Of a DNA stretch of 64,000 nucleotides, positions 1 through 9,671 are shown piece by piece. Made by a program: the position numbers and the translations under genes. The DNA is from Parazoarcus communis SWub3 = DSM 12120. Lineage in GTDB: Bacteria > Pseudomonadota > Gammaproteobacteria > Burkholderiales > Rhodocyclaceae. Each line of letters opens with the position of its first letter. Positions within the stretch are counted from its first letter, which is position 1. The stretch spans positions 186,001 through 250,000 of the forward strand of contig NZ_QKOE01000002.1 of assembly GCF_003226565.1 (NCBI RefSeq), in the 5' to 3' direction. The notes below the pieces were generated by a model that saw only the letters and a list, made by a program, of their open reading frames with translations, was not told the origin of the DNA and made no database searches.

Positions 1-1858
1 GCAAGGCACGGGCGGTAGCACGGCCATTGCCAACTCTTTCGAACAACTGCGTCAGGCGGGTGCGGCGGCACGGGCGATGCTGGTCCAGGCGGCCGCGGCG
101 CGCTGGTCAGTGCCGGTGGCCGAGATCGTGGTTGCCGAAGGCGTCGTCAGCCACCCGGCCAGTGGGCGGCGCGCCGGTTTCGGTGAGCTGGCCGAGGCGG
201 CTGGTCGCCTGCCAGTACCCGAAAACGTGGTGTTGAAGGATCCGAAGGATTTCAAACTGATCGGTCGTCGTGCGCCGCGTACCGACAGTGTGGCCAAGAC
301 CACCGGACGGGCGATGTTCACCCAGGACGTCAAGCTGCCCGGCATGCTGGTCGCCGTCGTTGCCCATCCGCCGCGCTTTGGTGCGGTCGTACGTGAGGTG
401 GATGACAAGGCGGCGCGCGCCCTTCCCGGGGTCGCCGAGGTGGTGCGGATTCCGTCCGGGGTGGCGGTGCTGGCTGGCGATTACTGGACGGCGAAGCGCG
501 CCCGTGAGGTGTTGAAGATCGATTGGGACGAATCCAAGGCCTGGCGCGGCAGCTCCGGTCAGATGTTTGCCGATTATCGCAAGCTCGCCGCCGGGCCGGG
601 TGCGGTGGCGCGCCGCGATGGCGATGCCGACAAAGCACTGGGCAACGCGGCCAGGGTGATTGAGGCAGAGTTCGTTTTTCCCTACCTTGCGCACGCGGCA
701 ATGGAGCCGCTCAACTGCGTGATGCGGCTGGATGCGAATGGCTGCGAGGTGTGGAACGGCGAGCAGTTCCAGACCGTCGATCAGGCGACGTTGGCGGCGA
801 TCCTTGGCCTCAAGCCCGAGCAGGTCAAACTGAACATGCTTTATGCCGGTGGCAGTTTCGGCCGTCGTGCCAATCCGCAATCCGACTATCTGGTCGAGAC
901 TGCCCATATCGTCAAGGCGATTGGTGGGCGGGCGCCGGTCAAGCTGGTGTGGTCGCGCGAGGATGACATGCGTGCCGGCTATTACCGTCCGGCTTACCTG
1001 CACCGTTTGCGTGCGGTACTGGACGAGAAGGGCCGGCCGCTGGCCTGGGCACAACGCATCGTCGGCCAGTCGATTGCGCTGGGCTCGCCCTTTGAGTCGA
1101 TGATGATCAAGGACGGGGTCGATGCGATCTCGGTCGAAGGCGCCGCCAATCTGCCGTATGCGATTCCGAATCTGACCGTGGATCTGCACACCACCAACGC
1201 CACGGTGAAGGTACCGGTGCAATGGTGGCGTTCGGTGGGCTCGACGCATACCGGTTTTTCTACCGAGGTCTTCATTGACGAACTGGCGGCGGCAGCCGGC
1301 GCCGATCCGGTGGCGTACCGGCTGGCCTTGCTGGAATCGCACCCGCGCCATGCCGCGGTGCTGAAGCTTGCGTCCGACAAGGCGGGCTGGTCGCGTCCAT
1401 TGTCAGCGGCAGCCGGCGGCAAGCGGGGTCGCGGCGTGGCAGTGCATGAATCCTTCAGCAGCTTTGTCGCCCAGGTGGTGGAAACCACGGTTGCGGCAGA
1501 TGGCAGCTTCAAGGTTGACCGGGTCGTGTGCGCGGTCGATTGCGGCATCGCCATCAATCCGGATGTGATCCGTGCGCAGATGGAGGGCAGCATCGGCTTT
1601 GCGCTGGCGGCGGCGCTCAGCGGCGAGATCACGCTCAAGGACGGGCAGGTCGAGCAGTCCAACTTTCATGATTATCCGGTGTTGCGCATCAACGAGATGC
1701 CGTTGGTCGAGGTGTATATCGTGCCTTCGGCAGCAAAGCCGTCCGGGGTGGGGGAACCCGGGGTGCCACCGCTGGCACCGGCGCTGGTCAATGCCCTGTT
1801 CGCCGCGACTGGCAAGCGCATCCGGACCTTGCCGATCGGCGAGCAGTTGAAAACCTGA
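1..1858 (+). CDS. Molybdopterin-binding large subunit of a xanthine dehydrogenase/isoquinoline 1-oxidoreductase-type hydroxylase (5' end outside window)
   Basis: The reading frame is open from base 2 and ends at TGA 1856-1858, so at least 618 C-terminal residues are present and the start is upstream. The protein has the a/b-hammerhead and molybdopterin-binding regions of the Ior/aldehyde-oxidase family. Visible landmarks are an ARMLVQAAA-like stretch, the GGSFGRR loop near 850, CVMRLDANG, and [18 protein letters not shown] near the C-terminus, which carries the GVGEPG segment with the conserved catalytic Glu. The family hydroxylates N-heterocycles or aldehydes with a [2Fe-2S] partner, probably encoded upstream. 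The next gene encodes XdhC, the cofactor chaperone for such enzymes, which supports the call. The substrate cannot be read from the sequence. Confidence 0.9.
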   Translation, partial: QGTGGSTAIANSFEQLRQAGAAARAMLVQAAAARWSVPVAEIVVAEGVVSHPASGRRAGFGELAEAAGRLPVPENVVLKDPKDFKLIGRRAPRTDSVAKTTGRAMFTQDVKLPGMLVAVVAHPPRFGAVVREVDDKAARALPGVAEVVRIPSGVAVLAGDYWTAKRAREVLKIDWDESKAWRGSSGQMFADYRKLAAGPGAVARRDGDADKALGNAARVIEAEFVFPYLAHAAMEPLNCVMRLDANGCEVWNGEQFQTVDQATLAAILGLKPEQVKLNMLYAGGSFGRRANPQSDYLVETAHIVKAIGGRAPVKLVWSREDDMRAGYYRPAYLHRLRAVLDEKGRPLAWAQRIVGQSIALGSPFESMMIKDGVDAISVEGAANLPYAIPNLTVDLHTTNATVKVPVQWWRSVGSTHTGFSTEVFIDELAAAAGADPVAYRLALLESHPRHAAVLKLASDKAGWSRPLSAAAGGKRGRGVAVHESFSSFVAQVVETTVAADGSFKVDRVVCAVDCGIAINPDVIRAQMEGSIGFALAAALSGEITLKDGQVEQSNFHDYPVLRINEMPLVEVYIVPSAAKPSGVGEPGVPPLAPALVNALFAATGKRIRTLPIGEQLKT

Positions 1859-1932
1859 GTGGCGGGACTGCGTGCAGGCGCCCGGGCTGGCAGGTCCGGT
1901 TCCTGCTTGTCGCGAGGGTGAGTCCAAGGTGA

Positions 1933-2973
1933 ATGCAAGGATGTATCGAGAACATGGATAGTCTGGATCTGGAAGTGTTGCAGCGCGCTCGCGCCTGGCT
2001 GAGTGCCGGCCGGCAGGTGCTGCTGGCCACCGTGGTGCGCACCTGGGGTTCATCGCCACGTCCGCCGGGCGCATTGCTGGCCTTGCGGGACGATGGTCGC
2101 GCAGTGGGTTCGGTATCCGGGGGGTGCATCGAGGATGACCTGATTCACCGCCTGCGCGCGGAAGGCATGCCGACGCGGGCTCAGTTGGTCAGCTATGGGG
2201 TCGGGGCCGAGGAGGCGCGTCGCTTCGGCCTGCCCTGCGGTGGAACGATGGAGTTGGTGCTTGAGCCCTTGTCGGAGGCCGGGAGCCTGACGGCATTGCT
2301 CGATCGTCTGGCCGCCGGGGAGCTGATTGAACGCCGGCTGAGGCTGGCCGATGGCAAGGTCAGCATTGGGACAGCGCACGCGGAGCAGGGCCTGTCTTTT
2401 GACGGTGAGGTGTTGACCAGTGTATTCGGCCCGCGCTACCGCTTGTTGCTGATCGGTGCGGGGCAGCTGTCGGCCAGCCTTGCACGCATCGCGTTGAGCC
2501 TCGATTTTGCGGTGACGGTATGTGATCCGCGCGAGGAATGGTTCGAGGAGTGGAGCGTCCCCGGTACCACACTGACCCGTGAAATGCCCGACGACGTGGT
2601 GATGGCAATGAAGCCGGATGCCCGTACTGCGGTGCTTGCACTCACCCACGACCCCAAGCTGGACGACCTCGCGCTGATGGAAGCACTGCGTTCGCCGGCA
2701 TTCTATGTGGCGGCCCTGGGTTCGCGCCGCAACAATGCCCTGCGGCGCGAGCGCCTGCGGGAGTTCGATCTCGACGAGGCCCAGGTTGCCGCCCTCAGAG
2801 GTCCGGCGGGGCTCTATATCGGTAGTCGTACGCCGGGTGAGATCGCGGTATCGATTGCGGCCGAACTGGTTGCAGTCAAGAACGGAGTGGTGGCTGAGCG
2901 CGTATTACCGGTTGCCGAAGCCAAGGCGGCACTCGAGGTCGCACAGGATACCTTGTCGGCGTGCCGGAGTTAG
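1933..2973 (+). CDS. XdhC/CoxI family molybdenum-cofactor maturation protein
   Basis: This 346-residue protein has the XdhC N-terminal domain ([35 protein letters not shown]) and a C-terminal Rossmann domain ([31 protein letters not shown]). XdhC proteins bind molybdenum cofactor, promote its sulfuration and insert it into xanthine-dehydrogenase-type enzymes; the hydroxylase subunit ends 75 bases upstream. Two starts are plausible. ATG 1933 follows an AAGG, and ATG 1954 begins the MDSLDLEVL segment that aligns better with family N-termini. Probably co-transcribed with the preceding gene. Confidence 0.9.
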   Translation: MQGCIENMDSLDLEVLQRARAWLSAGRQVLLATVVRTWGSSPRPPGALLALRDDGRAVGSVSGGCIEDDLIHRLRAEGMPTRAQLVSYGVGAEEARRFGLPCGGTMELVLEPLSEAGSLTALLDRLAAGELIERRLRLADGKVSIGTAHAEQGLSFDGEVLTSVFGPRYRLLLIGAGQLSASLARIALSLDFAVTVCDPREEWFEEWSVPGTTLTREMPDDVVMAMKPDARTAVLALTHDPKLDDLALMEALRSPAFYVAALGSRRNNALRRERLREFDLDEAQVAALRGPAGLYIGSRTPGEIAVSIAAELVAVKNGVVAERVLPVAEAKAALEVAQDTLSACRS

Positions 2974-3238
2974 GCCTGGTTCCGGGCGTCTGGCGTCGTT
3001 GAGCTGCTTGCTTGCAAGGGGTGGGCATGGCTCGGGTGGTCTTGCCACGAGTGATTGACCGAATGATGACAAAGTCGTAATGTTTCGGGCGTCGCGTTAA
3101 TCGAAGCCGGATTGCGCACGCTTGTCCCTATTACAAACGTGGCTATGCGCGGTATACCGTCGTTTGCCCACTCGCGAAGCCACCCGTCCATGTGACAGGG
3201 CGGCCTTCATTTTTTCCGTCATCTTGCCGGAGCCCCAA

Positions 3239-3697
3239 TTGCCTATTGCCTGGACCCTCGATCTGAATACCGACATTCCGGTCATTGATCAACAGCATCG
3301 CCGGATCGTCGATTACATCAACGATCTCGAAGTCGCCAACACGGGGCACGACCGTGGCCTGGTGGGTCGCATCCTCGATGACCTGGTGGACTACACCCTG
3401 TCCCACTTTGCTTTTGAAGAGAGCCTGCAGGAAGAAGCGGGCTATCAGTACTGCAAGCCGCACAAACGGGTGCATGAACTTTTCGTCCGTCGTGTCGGTG
3501 AGTACGTCGAACGCTACCGCGCTGGCGAGGATATCGGTGTGGAGCTCCATACCCTGCTCAGCGCCTGGCTGATCAACCACATCAAGCGTGACGATGCCGA
3601 CTATGTGGCTGCGGTGAAGTCCAACATGGTCGGTATCATTGCCGAGAAAGAGAAGAAGAAGGAAACCGGCGGATGGTTCCGCCGTTTCTTCAAGTAG
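3239..3697 (+). CDS. Bacteriohemerythrin
   Basis: Starting at TTG 3239 this gives a 152-residue protein beginning MPIAWT, the usual start of bacteriohemerythrins. A CCGGAG six bases upstream supports this start over a longer ATG frame whose extra N-terminus looks unnatural. All di-iron ligands are visible in order: His in DQQHRR, HxxxE in SHFAFEE, HxxxH in PHKRVH, and HxxxxD in NHIKRDD. Such proteins reversibly bind O2 and act in oxygen sensing, storage or delivery. The C-terminus is Lys-rich and ends in WFRRFFK. It appears monocistronic and faces a convergent gene with a hairpin between them. Confidence 0.9.
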   Translation: MPIAWTLDLNTDIPVIDQQHRRIVDYINDLEVANTGHDRGLVGRILDDLVDYTLSHFAFEESLQEEAGYQYCKPHKRVHELFVRRVGEYVERYRAGEDIGVELHTLLSAWLINHIKRDDADYVAAVKSNMVGIIAEKEKKKETGGWFRRFFK

Positions 3698-3708
3698 TCC
3701 GGGTTTCC

Positions 3709-3731
3709 CGCCGGATCTGATCGATCCGGCG
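3709..3731. terminator. Bidirectional hairpin between convergent genes
   Basis: CGCCGGATC (3709-3717) pairs perfectly with GATCCGGCG (3723-3731) around a 5-nt loop. It lies between the hemerythrin stop and the stop of the oppositely oriented pyridoxamine-oxidase-like gene. No strong U-tract follows on either strand. Confidence 0.6.
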
Positions 3732-3739
3732 AGCACCCC

Positions 3740-4378
3740 CTATTTCAGCACCGGTGTCGCGGGTGTCTGCACCACGCTGTCGACCTCGGCAAGGGCCGGG
3801 CCGAAATGTGTCTGCAGTGGAATGACGCCGGCCCAGACCGGCCAGTCCAGGTCCTCTTCATCGTCCTTCACGCCCCAGGCCCGCACCTTGGCCGAAGCCT
3901 CGTCCAGCGCGATGCGCAGCAACCGGGTGGCATTGAGTTCCTTGTCGTGGATCGGGCGCAGGGTGTCCCAGCGCCCGGGCACGATACCGTCGATGAAGCG
4001 CTGCAGGCTATGGCGCTTGTGTTCGGGATCGACGATCTCCTCAAAGCGGCCATAGATCACCACAGAACGATAGTTCATCGAGTGATGCATGGCCGAGCGC
4101 GCCAGCACCAGACCATCGACCCGGGCCAGCGTGATGCAGGCCTCGCCCTCGCACAGGGCCTTGAGCAGGCGTGAGGCCTTCGCGCCGTGAATGTACAGAT
4201 GCCCTTCTTCGCGCCAGTGTGAGGTCGGGATGGCGTGGACCGAACCGTTCCACTGAAAAGCCACGGTGCAGATGTGGCAGGCATCCACGATGGCGGCGAT
4301 GGTAGCGAAGTCATGATGGCCGCGATCCGGCAGGCGATGCAGGCGGGTACGGGCGGAGGGGGCGGCGGTGGAGGACAT
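3740..4378 (-). CDS. Pyridoxamine 5'-phosphate oxidase family (FMN-binding split-barrel) protein
   Basis: The 212-residue product has the split-barrel pattern of the PNPOx-like family: HICTVAFQWNGSVHAIPTSHW near the N-terminus, LYIHGAKASRLLKAL, and ITLARVDGLVLARSAMHHSMNYRSVVIYGRFEEI. The last stretch resembles small flavin reductases and Nim-type proteins rather than true PdxH. ATG 4378 is preceded by AGGATC. A MocR/PdxR-type regulator is transcribed divergently 92 bases away, so this gene is its likely target. A role in B6 vitamer handling is inferred from that arrangement only. Confidence 0.8.
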   Translation of the reverse strand: MSSTAAPSARTRLHRLPDRGHHDFATIAAIVDACHICTVAFQWNGSVHAIPTSHWREEGHLYIHGAKASRLLKALCEGEACITLARVDGLVLARSAMHHSMNYRSVVIYGRFEEIVDPEHKRHSLQRFIDGIVPGRWDTLRPIHDKELNATRLLRIALDEASAKVRAWGVKDDEEDLDWPVWAGVIPLQTHFGPALAEVDSVVQTPATPVLK

Positions 4379-4423
4379 GCGGTGATCCTGTGCAGATGAG
4401 CGGGATGTCAGCGTATGCTTGCA

Positions 4424-4445
4424 GTGGCTCCTGCGTAAGGGCCAC
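4424..4445. promoter_or_regulatory. Inverted repeat in the divergent PNPOx-like/mocR intergenic region
   Basis: GTGGC (4424-4428) and GCCAC (4441-4445) form an inverted repeat with a 12-nt spacer inside the 92-bp divergent promoter region. MocR-family regulators commonly autoregulate from such regions, so this is a candidate operator. Confidence 0.4.
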
Positions 4446-4470
4446 AGATCATTCACTTTATGGAGCCACC

Positions 4471-5907
4471 GTGGTGCTCGACTGGTTGCTGAGCGAAGCG
4501 CTGCCGCCCCCTGGCATGTCACGACAGCAGGCGCTGTACCGTAGTTTGCGTGACGCCATCCTGACCCGCCGCCTGGCTGCTGGTACGCGGCTGCCCTCCA
4601 CCCGGCAGCTTGCCGCCAGTCTGGGCATTGCGCGCAACACGGTGTTGTTCGCCTACGAGCAGTTGGTGGCTGAAGGCTGTCTGCTTGCCGGTCGCCACGG
4701 TACCCGGGTGGCGGACCTGCCGGTATCCGCGATGCCTGTCAGGCCTGCTGCGCCGCCTGATGGGCCGGGCTTGTCGGCACGGGCGGCGTTTGCACTGGAG
4801 CGTGAAACCACGGGTGAGCTCTCGAATCTGCCGTTCTGCCCAGGCTTGCCGGATCTGGGCGCCTTTCCGTTCCGCGCCTGGCGGGCCTGTCTCGAGCGAG
4901 CGTGGCGTGAGGCGGGATGGCGACAGCTCGCGTATGCCCGCGACGGTGGCGAGCCCCTGCTGCGCGAGGCGCTGGCCGAGCATCTGGCCAGCGTCAGGGG
5001 CTTTGCGGTCACGCCGCAGCAGGTGATCATCACCGCCGGCATGCAGTCCGGACTGGAATTGTGTGCCCGCCTGCTGGCCGACCCGGCGCAGATCGCCTGG
5101 GTGGAAAATCCGGGATATCCGGCAGCGCGCACGGCGCTCGGCCTGGCGGGCCTGAACCTGCATGATGTCGGGGTGGATGACGAAGGCCTGGCGCCCTCTG
5201 CGGAGGACTGGGCATGCCATCCGCCCCGCCTGATCATGGTGACGCCGTCGCATCAGTATCCGACTGGGCGGGTGATGTCGCTGGCCCGTCGGCTGGCGCT
5301 GCTGCAGCACGCCCGAGGGGCCGGTGCGTGGATCATCGAGGACGACTATGACAGCGAGTTTCGTCGTGATGGCGCGGCACTGCCCGCGCTCTACGGCCTG
5401 CAGTTCGATGCACCTGTCGTGTACGCCGGCACATTCAGCAAGACGATGTATCCCGGCTTGCGTATCGCCTATCTGGTGGTGCCGATGGCCATCGCGGAAA
5501 CCTTTGTCCGCGCTGCAGGGCAGGCTACCCGACCCGGGCAGGGGATCGAGCAGATGGCGCTTGCCGACTTCATCCGCCGTGGCCACTACACCCGCCACCT
5601 GCGGCAGATGCGCACGCACTATGCACGGCGTCAGGCTGCGCTGCGCACTGCACTGGCACGCCATCCCGGGCCGGAGTTGAGGATTACCGGCGGTGCCGCC
5701 GGCTTGCATCTGGTGCTGTGGTTGCCGCCGGCACTGCCGGATCAGGAGGTGGTGCGGCGGGCCCTGGCTCTGGGTCTGGGGCCGCGCCCATTGTCAGACT
5801 ATGCGCGTTCCCCCTCATCCTGCAACGGACTGGTGCTGGGCTACGGGACGCTGGCTGAGGACATGGCCGATGGTGCGGTTCGCCGCCTGCGCGCTGTCAT
5901 GCAATAG
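4471..5907 (+). CDS. MocR/PdxR-type regulator (GntR HTH fused to aminotransferase domain)
   Basis: GTG 4471 is the preferred start because GGAG lies six bases upstream and the product then begins at family position (478 residues). Residues about 10-75 form a GntR winged helix (LYRSLRDAILTRRLAAGTRLPSTRQLAASL). The rest is a fold-type I aminotransferase domain with the PLP-binding lysine in TFSKTMYPGLRI and an ENPGYPAAR loop. MocR proteins use PLP or aldimines as effectors. The divergent PNPOx-family neighbour suggests control of B6 metabolism, as with PdxR, but some MocR proteins control amino-acid pathways instead. Confidence 0.88.
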   Translation: MVLDWLLSEALPPPGMSRQQALYRSLRDAILTRRLAAGTRLPSTRQLAASLGIARNTVLFAYEQLVAEGCLLAGRHGTRVADLPVSAMPVRPAAPPDGPGLSARAAFALERETTGELSNLPFCPGLPDLGAFPFRAWRACLERAWREAGWRQLAYARDGGEPLLREALAEHLASVRGFAVTPQQVIITAGMQSGLELCARLLADPAQIAWVENPGYPAARTALGLAGLNLHDVGVDDEGLAPSAEDWACHPPRLIMVTPSHQYPTGRVMSLARRLALLQHARGAGAWIIEDDYDSEFRRDGAALPALYGLQFDAPVVYAGTFSKTMYPGLRIAYLVVPMAIAETFVRAAGQATRPGQGIEQMALADFIRRGHYTRHLRQMRTHYARRQAALRTALARHPGPELRITGGAAGLHLVLWLPPALPDQEVVRRALALGLGPRPLSDYARSPSSCNGLVLGYGTLAEDMADGAVRRLRAVMQ

Positions 5908-6057
5908 CGGCACACTGCTTGCCCGATGCGTCTAAAGTTGAATACCGCCGCTGCCGATAAGAGCGTACGGCGGACTGGCGTATTGGTGGGCTGTGGATGT
6001 GATGGCCGGGCAGGATCCCGGTTCGGTAGCGCGTATAACGATCGGGAGGAGTGAGAC

Positions 6058-7677
6058 ATGTTCAATTCGATGAGCCTGAAGTCGAGGCTGCTGGTTTCGG
6101 TCGCCATCGCGGTGATCGGCATGCTGGCGCTGGCCGCCTTCCAGATCTCCCACCTGCGTACGCAGTTGCTTGAGGATCGCAAGGCAACCTTGCGTGCAGC
6201 GGTGGACATTGCAGCGTCGACGGTGGCTGATTTTCATGCCCGCGAGACCAAGGGCGAGCTGTCGCGCGACGAAGCCCAGAAGCGTGCCAAGGAGGTGTTG
6301 CGCAGCATGCGCTATCTGGGTACGGAGTATTACTACGTTTACGACAGCAAGGCGATGGGGGTGGTGCATCCGGTGCGCCCCGAGTATGAAGGGGCCAGCC
6401 ATTGGGAGCGCAAGGACAAGGCGGGGCGCTACACCGTCCGCGACCTGTTGGCGGCTGCACAGGGCAGCGGTTTCACCAGCACGCTGACACCCAAGCCGGG
6501 TAGCGATGTGCCAGTCGAGAAGCTGCAGCATCTGCGCTTTTTTGGCCCGTGGGACTGGATGATCGGCACCGGGCTTTACGTGGACGATCTGGATGCGTTG
6601 TTCTACGAGCAGCTTGCCAAGGCGGCGGTCGTCATCGTGCTGGTGCTGCTTGTGGTGATCGGGGTGACGTGGATGATTGCGCGCTCCATCCTGCGCCAGA
6701 TCGGAGGCGAGCCCGCCGAGGTGATGCGTCTGATGGAGATCGCCAGCCGGGGCGATCTGACGCTGGAGCTGAACAATGCGCCGGCGGGTAGCGTACTGGC
6801 GTCGCTGGGCAACATGCTGGGCGGTTTGCGTCAGGTGATGCGTGAGCTGGGGCAGAGCGCAAGAGGCCTGGTCACCAATGCCGAGCAGATCTCGACCGCG
6901 GCCGAACAGGTCTCGATTGCCTCGCGTACCCAGTCGGACGCTACGGCGGCGATGGCCGCTGCCATCGAGGAATTGACCGTCAGCGTGACCCATATCTCCG
7001 AGAGCGCGCTCGATACCGAGACCAATTCGCAGGAGGCGGTCAGTCTCGCGGGCAATGGCGAGGAAACGGTTCGCCGTGCGGCCGAGGAGATCGGACGTAT
7101 TGCCGAAGCTGCCGGTGCGACGGCGGTTCGCATCAGTAGCCTGAGCGGACGGGCGGACGAGATCTCGACCATTGCAGGCGTGATCAAGGATATTGCAGCC
7201 CAGACCAATCTGCTGGCGCTCAATGCGGCCATTGAAGCGGCGCGCGCAGGTGAGCAGGGGCGTGGCTTTGCCGTGGTGGCCGACGAGGTGCGCGGGCTGG
7301 CTGAGCGAACCGCGGCAGCGACGGTGCAGATCGAGCAGATGATCACTGCCATGCAGGCCGAAACGGGCGATGCGGTGGAGGGGATGAAGCTCGCGATGCC
7401 CTTGGTGCAGCGGGGCGTGGGGCTCACCCAGGAGGCTGCCGAGGCCTTGCATACCATCCGGACCGGTGTCGGTGGTACGCTGGAACGTGCCCGTGAGGTG
7501 GCCCTGGCCACCCGCGAGCAGACGGCCGCCAGCACCGCGATATCGCAACAGGTCGAGGCAGTCGCGCAGATGGTCGAGGAGACCAGCGCAACCGTGGTCA
7601 GTACGGCGGATTCGGCCAAGGCGCTGGAGCAGATTGCGGCCGATCTGGAGCGGGTGGTGGCGAAGTTCCGCTACTGA
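6058..7677 (+). CDS. Methyl-accepting chemotaxis protein with a periplasmic single-cache domain
   Basis: This 539-residue receptor starts at ATG 6058 behind GGGAGGAG. Residues about 9-29 form the first membrane helix. A cache-type periplasmic domain follows ([20 protein letters not shown], then [17 protein letters not shown]). A second helix ([20 protein letters not shown]) precedes HAMP and a long coiled-coil signalling domain with the conserved hairpin ([33 protein letters not shown] near residue 400). It should signal to CheA/CheW; the ligand, probably a small organic acid for this cache type, is unknown. Its last 7 bases overlap the end of the convergent phosphatase gene. Confidence 0.93.
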   Translation: MFNSMSLKSRLLVSVAIAVIGMLALAAFQISHLRTQLLEDRKATLRAAVDIAASTVADFHARETKGELSRDEAQKRAKEVLRSMRYLGTEYYYVYDSKAMGVVHPVRPEYEGASHWERKDKAGRYTVRDLLAAAQGSGFTSTLTPKPGSDVPVEKLQHLRFFGPWDWMIGTGLYVDDLDALFYEQLAKAAVVIVLVLLVVIGVTWMIARSILRQIGGEPAEVMRLMEIASRGDLTLELNNAPAGSVLASLGNMLGGLRQVMRELGQSARGLVTNAEQISTAAEQVSIASRTQSDATAAMAAAIEELTVSVTHISESALDTETNSQEAVSLAGNGEETVRRAAEEIGRIAEAAGATAVRISSLSGRADEISTIAGVIKDIAAQTNLLALNAAIEAARAGEQGRGFAVVADEVRGLAERTAAATVQIEQMITAMQAETGDAVEGMKLAMPLVQRGVGLTQEAAEALHTIRTGVGGTLERAREVALATREQTAASTAISQQVEAVAQMVEETSATVVSTADSAKALEQIAADLERVVAKFRY

Positions 7678-8258
7678 TTGCTGGGGTGTATCCCGATCAG
7701 TCCCAGCGCTTCGAAATCTCCACTCCTGGGCTGCAGCACCAGAAAGGCGGCGGGGGCGAGGTGCTCGCGTGTGAGGGCGACGATATTCGGCTCGTGTGTC
7801 ACCAGGATCAGATTACGCCTGCCGTGATGGCTGGCGATCAGGGTACGCAGCGTGGCGGTGTGACGGGAGGCGTCGTCCGGGTCCAGGGCATCGAGCAAGG
7901 TCAGTTCGGCCAGTGGGGTGCCGGATTCAAACGCCAGGTGCGCGGTGGCGGTGGTGCGGCAGTAGGGGCTGTGCAGCACTTCGCCCACCGGGATGCCGCG
8001 GCGCCGGAAGCTCTGGCCCAATGCCCGTGCCTCGGCCTTGCCATGATCCGACAGCCGCCGCTCGCGCAGGCAGCTTGGGTCGCGCAACAGCGCGCTGCCG
8101 CTGCCGGGACCCGAGGCGACGGAGGCATGGCGCATCAGTACGACGTGTCCGCCTTCGGCCAGTCGCCCCCACAGCAACTCCTTTGCCTGAGCCGCTGAAA
8201 CGGCCGTACCGCCCAAGGCCTTGCTCAGGCCGGGCAGCATTCTTGCACTGCAGTCCAT
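7671..8258 (-). CDS. SixA-like histidine phosphatase family protein
   Basis: The 195-residue protein carries the RHG phosphohistidine motif variant VVLMRHAS near residue 42, a second conserved region [15 protein letters not shown], and the distal catalytic His in [13 protein letters not shown]. This is the histidine-phosphatase (branch 1) fold. Standalone small members include SixA phosphohistidine phosphatases. The roughly 35-residue N-terminal extension before the RHG motif is unusual but is not a clear signal peptide. ATG 8258 follows GGGAGACAAG. The true substrate is not evident. Confidence 0.8.
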   Translation of the reverse strand: MDCSARMLPGLSKALGGTAVSAAQAKELLWGRLAEGGHVVLMRHASVASGPGSGSALLRDPSCLRERRLSDHGKAEARALGQSFRRRGIPVGEVLHSPYCRTTATAHLAFESGTPLAELTLLDALDPDDASRHTATLRTLIASHHGRRNLILVTHEPNIVALTREHLAPAAFLVLQPRSGDFEALGLIGIHPSNQ

Positions 8259-8388
8259 CTTGTCTCCCCCTCCGCCAGGTGACCGGTATCCTGTCTTGGT
8301 GGGCTGTCGCGTCTGGTGCGTGGATGCACTCTGGTTTCACGGCAGTCTGCAGGGTTCTGTTACCGGTCGATGTATTGATTTATTCGGG

Positions 8389-8871
8389 TCAGCTCCGAGG
8401 TCGGTAGTGCACGTGGTGGGCGCTATGCGGGTGCGGATGGCTGTGACCATGTGCCTGCGACGAGGCACTGACCTCGACGCTGATCAGGTTGAGGCTGCCA
8501 TGGCGCACGCCGCTTTCGGCCATGATCGATTCGGCAAAGCGTCGCACCCCGGCGGTCGGGCCGCGCAGGATGGCGCATTCAATACAGTTGTCGTGGTCGA
8601 GATGGGCATGCAGCGTGGACACGGTGAGGTCGTGGTGGTCGTGCTGCAGCCCGGTCAGGCGTTCGGCCAGATCGCGTTCGTGATGGTTGTACAGGTAGCT
8701 CAGCGTGGCGACGCATTCACCGTCGGCTTCGCTGCGCTGACGTGCGCTTTCGAGCTCGCGCCGCAGCAGGTCGCGCATGGCCTCGGAGCGGTTGCGATAG
8801 CCTCGTTCGGCAATCAGCGCATCGAAAGCGCTGGCCAGATCCTCATCCAGGGAGATGGTGATGCGTTCCAT
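8389..8871 (-). CDS. nikR: NikR nickel-responsive transcriptional regulator with His-rich C-terminal tail
   Basis: ATG 8871 (MERITISLDEDL) gives 160 residues. Residues 1-50 are the ribbon-helix-helix DNA-binding domain, and the C-terminal ACT-like domain contains the nickel-site residues in STLHAHLDHDNCIE (His, His, Cys). NikR represses nickel uptake when nickel is replete. The last 20 residues are a His-rich extension (HGHSHPHPHSAHHVHY) beyond the usual end of the family, which could buffer or sense metal. The nickel transporter genes start about 130 bases further along the same strand direction, and a NikR-like operator sits before the TonB receptor gene. Confidence 0.92.
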   Translation of the reverse strand: MERITISLDEDLASAFDALIAERGYRNRSEAMRDLLRRELESARQRSEADGECVATLSYLYNHHERDLAERLTGLQHDHHDLTVSTLHAHLDHDNCIECAILRGPTAGVRRFAESIMAESGVRHGSLNLISVEVSASSQAHGHSHPHPHSAHHVHYRPRS

Positions 8872-8999
8872 CGACGTCTCCGCGTCATCGTTCGTATTGT
8901 GTCGTGAGCTTAGCACGTTGGCGGGCGTGTGCTCAGTGGGCGTACTGCCCGGCGCGGGGTGTCTCACGCGGGAGGGCCGTGGTGTGTGCCGACCCGGCG

Positions 9000-9671
9000 T
9001 CAGCGCGGGGCGTCGAGCGACAGGCGCCGTGTTGCCAGCCGTGCGATCAGGGCGTCGTCATGAGAGGCGACGATCATGGTCAGGCCACTGCTCGCCAGGA
9101 CCGTGGTGATATGGTCGGCGCTGCGCGCATCGAGCGAGGCGGTGGGCTCATCCAGCAGCAGTACGCGAGGCTGCATTGCCAGCACGCCGGCCAGTGCGGC
9201 CAGCCGTTGTTCGCCGCCGGACAGCGCATGGACCGGACGTTCGGCAAGGTCGCCAATGCCGACCTGCAGCAGTGCTTCAATGGCGCGTGCCTGCGCCGCG
9301 GCGGGGTCGAGCCCCTGGTTGAGTGGGCCGAAGGCGGCATCCTCGAGCACGGTCGGGCCGAACAACTGATCGTTGGAGTCCTGGAACAGCATGCCGATGG
9401 GACCGCGCAAAGGCGCAAAATCCGCCTCCCGCCGGCAATCCCGGCCGAGCAGGCGGATGTGGCCCGCATCGATCGCCACGAAGCCCAGCAGGCTTTGCAG
9501 CAGCGTGGATTTGCCGGCACCGCAGGGGCCGAGCACGAACAGACGTTCTCCCGCATGCACATCAATGTCGAGCTTGCCAAACACGGTACGTCCACGACGA
9601 CTGACGCTGAGCCCACGGGCTTCGATCAGCGGCGTGTCGGGTAGGGACGAGGATGCGGCGCCTTGAGTCAT
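9000..9671 (-). CDS. nikO: Nickel ECF transporter ATPase subunit
   Basis: The 223-residue ABC ATPase has Walker A GPCGAGKST, Q-loop FQDSNDQLFG, signature LSGGEQRLAAL and Walker B VLLLDEPTASLD. The FQDSNDQLF segment is typical of CbiO/NikO energy-coupling-factor ATPases. Its ATG overlaps the stop of the preceding nikQ by an ATGA, indicating translational coupling. It powers Ni2+ import together with NikM and NikQ. Assignment to nickel rather than cobalt rests on the adjoining nikR, nikK and nikL. Confidence 0.9.
   Translation of the reverse strand: MTQGAASSSLPDTPLIEARGLSVSRRGRTVFGKLDIDVHAGERLFVLGPCGAGKSTLLQSLLGFVAIDAGHIRLLGRDCRREADFAPLRGPIGMLFQDSNDQLFGPTVLEDAAFGPLNQGLDPAAAQARAIEALLQVGIGDLAERPVHALSGGEQRLAALAGVLAMQPRVLLLDEPTASLDARSADHITTVLASSGLTMIVASHDDALIARLATRRLSLDAPR

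Noticed and set aside
107-1351. Long open frame on the minus strand opposite the molybdoenzyme gene
   Set aside because: It mirrors a well-supported gene, has no family features, and long antisense frames are common in high-GC DNA.
5932-7548. Long minus-strand frame opposite the chemoreceptor
   Set aside because: Composition is Gln/His/Arg-rich shadow sequence; the plus-strand gene has clear domain motifs.
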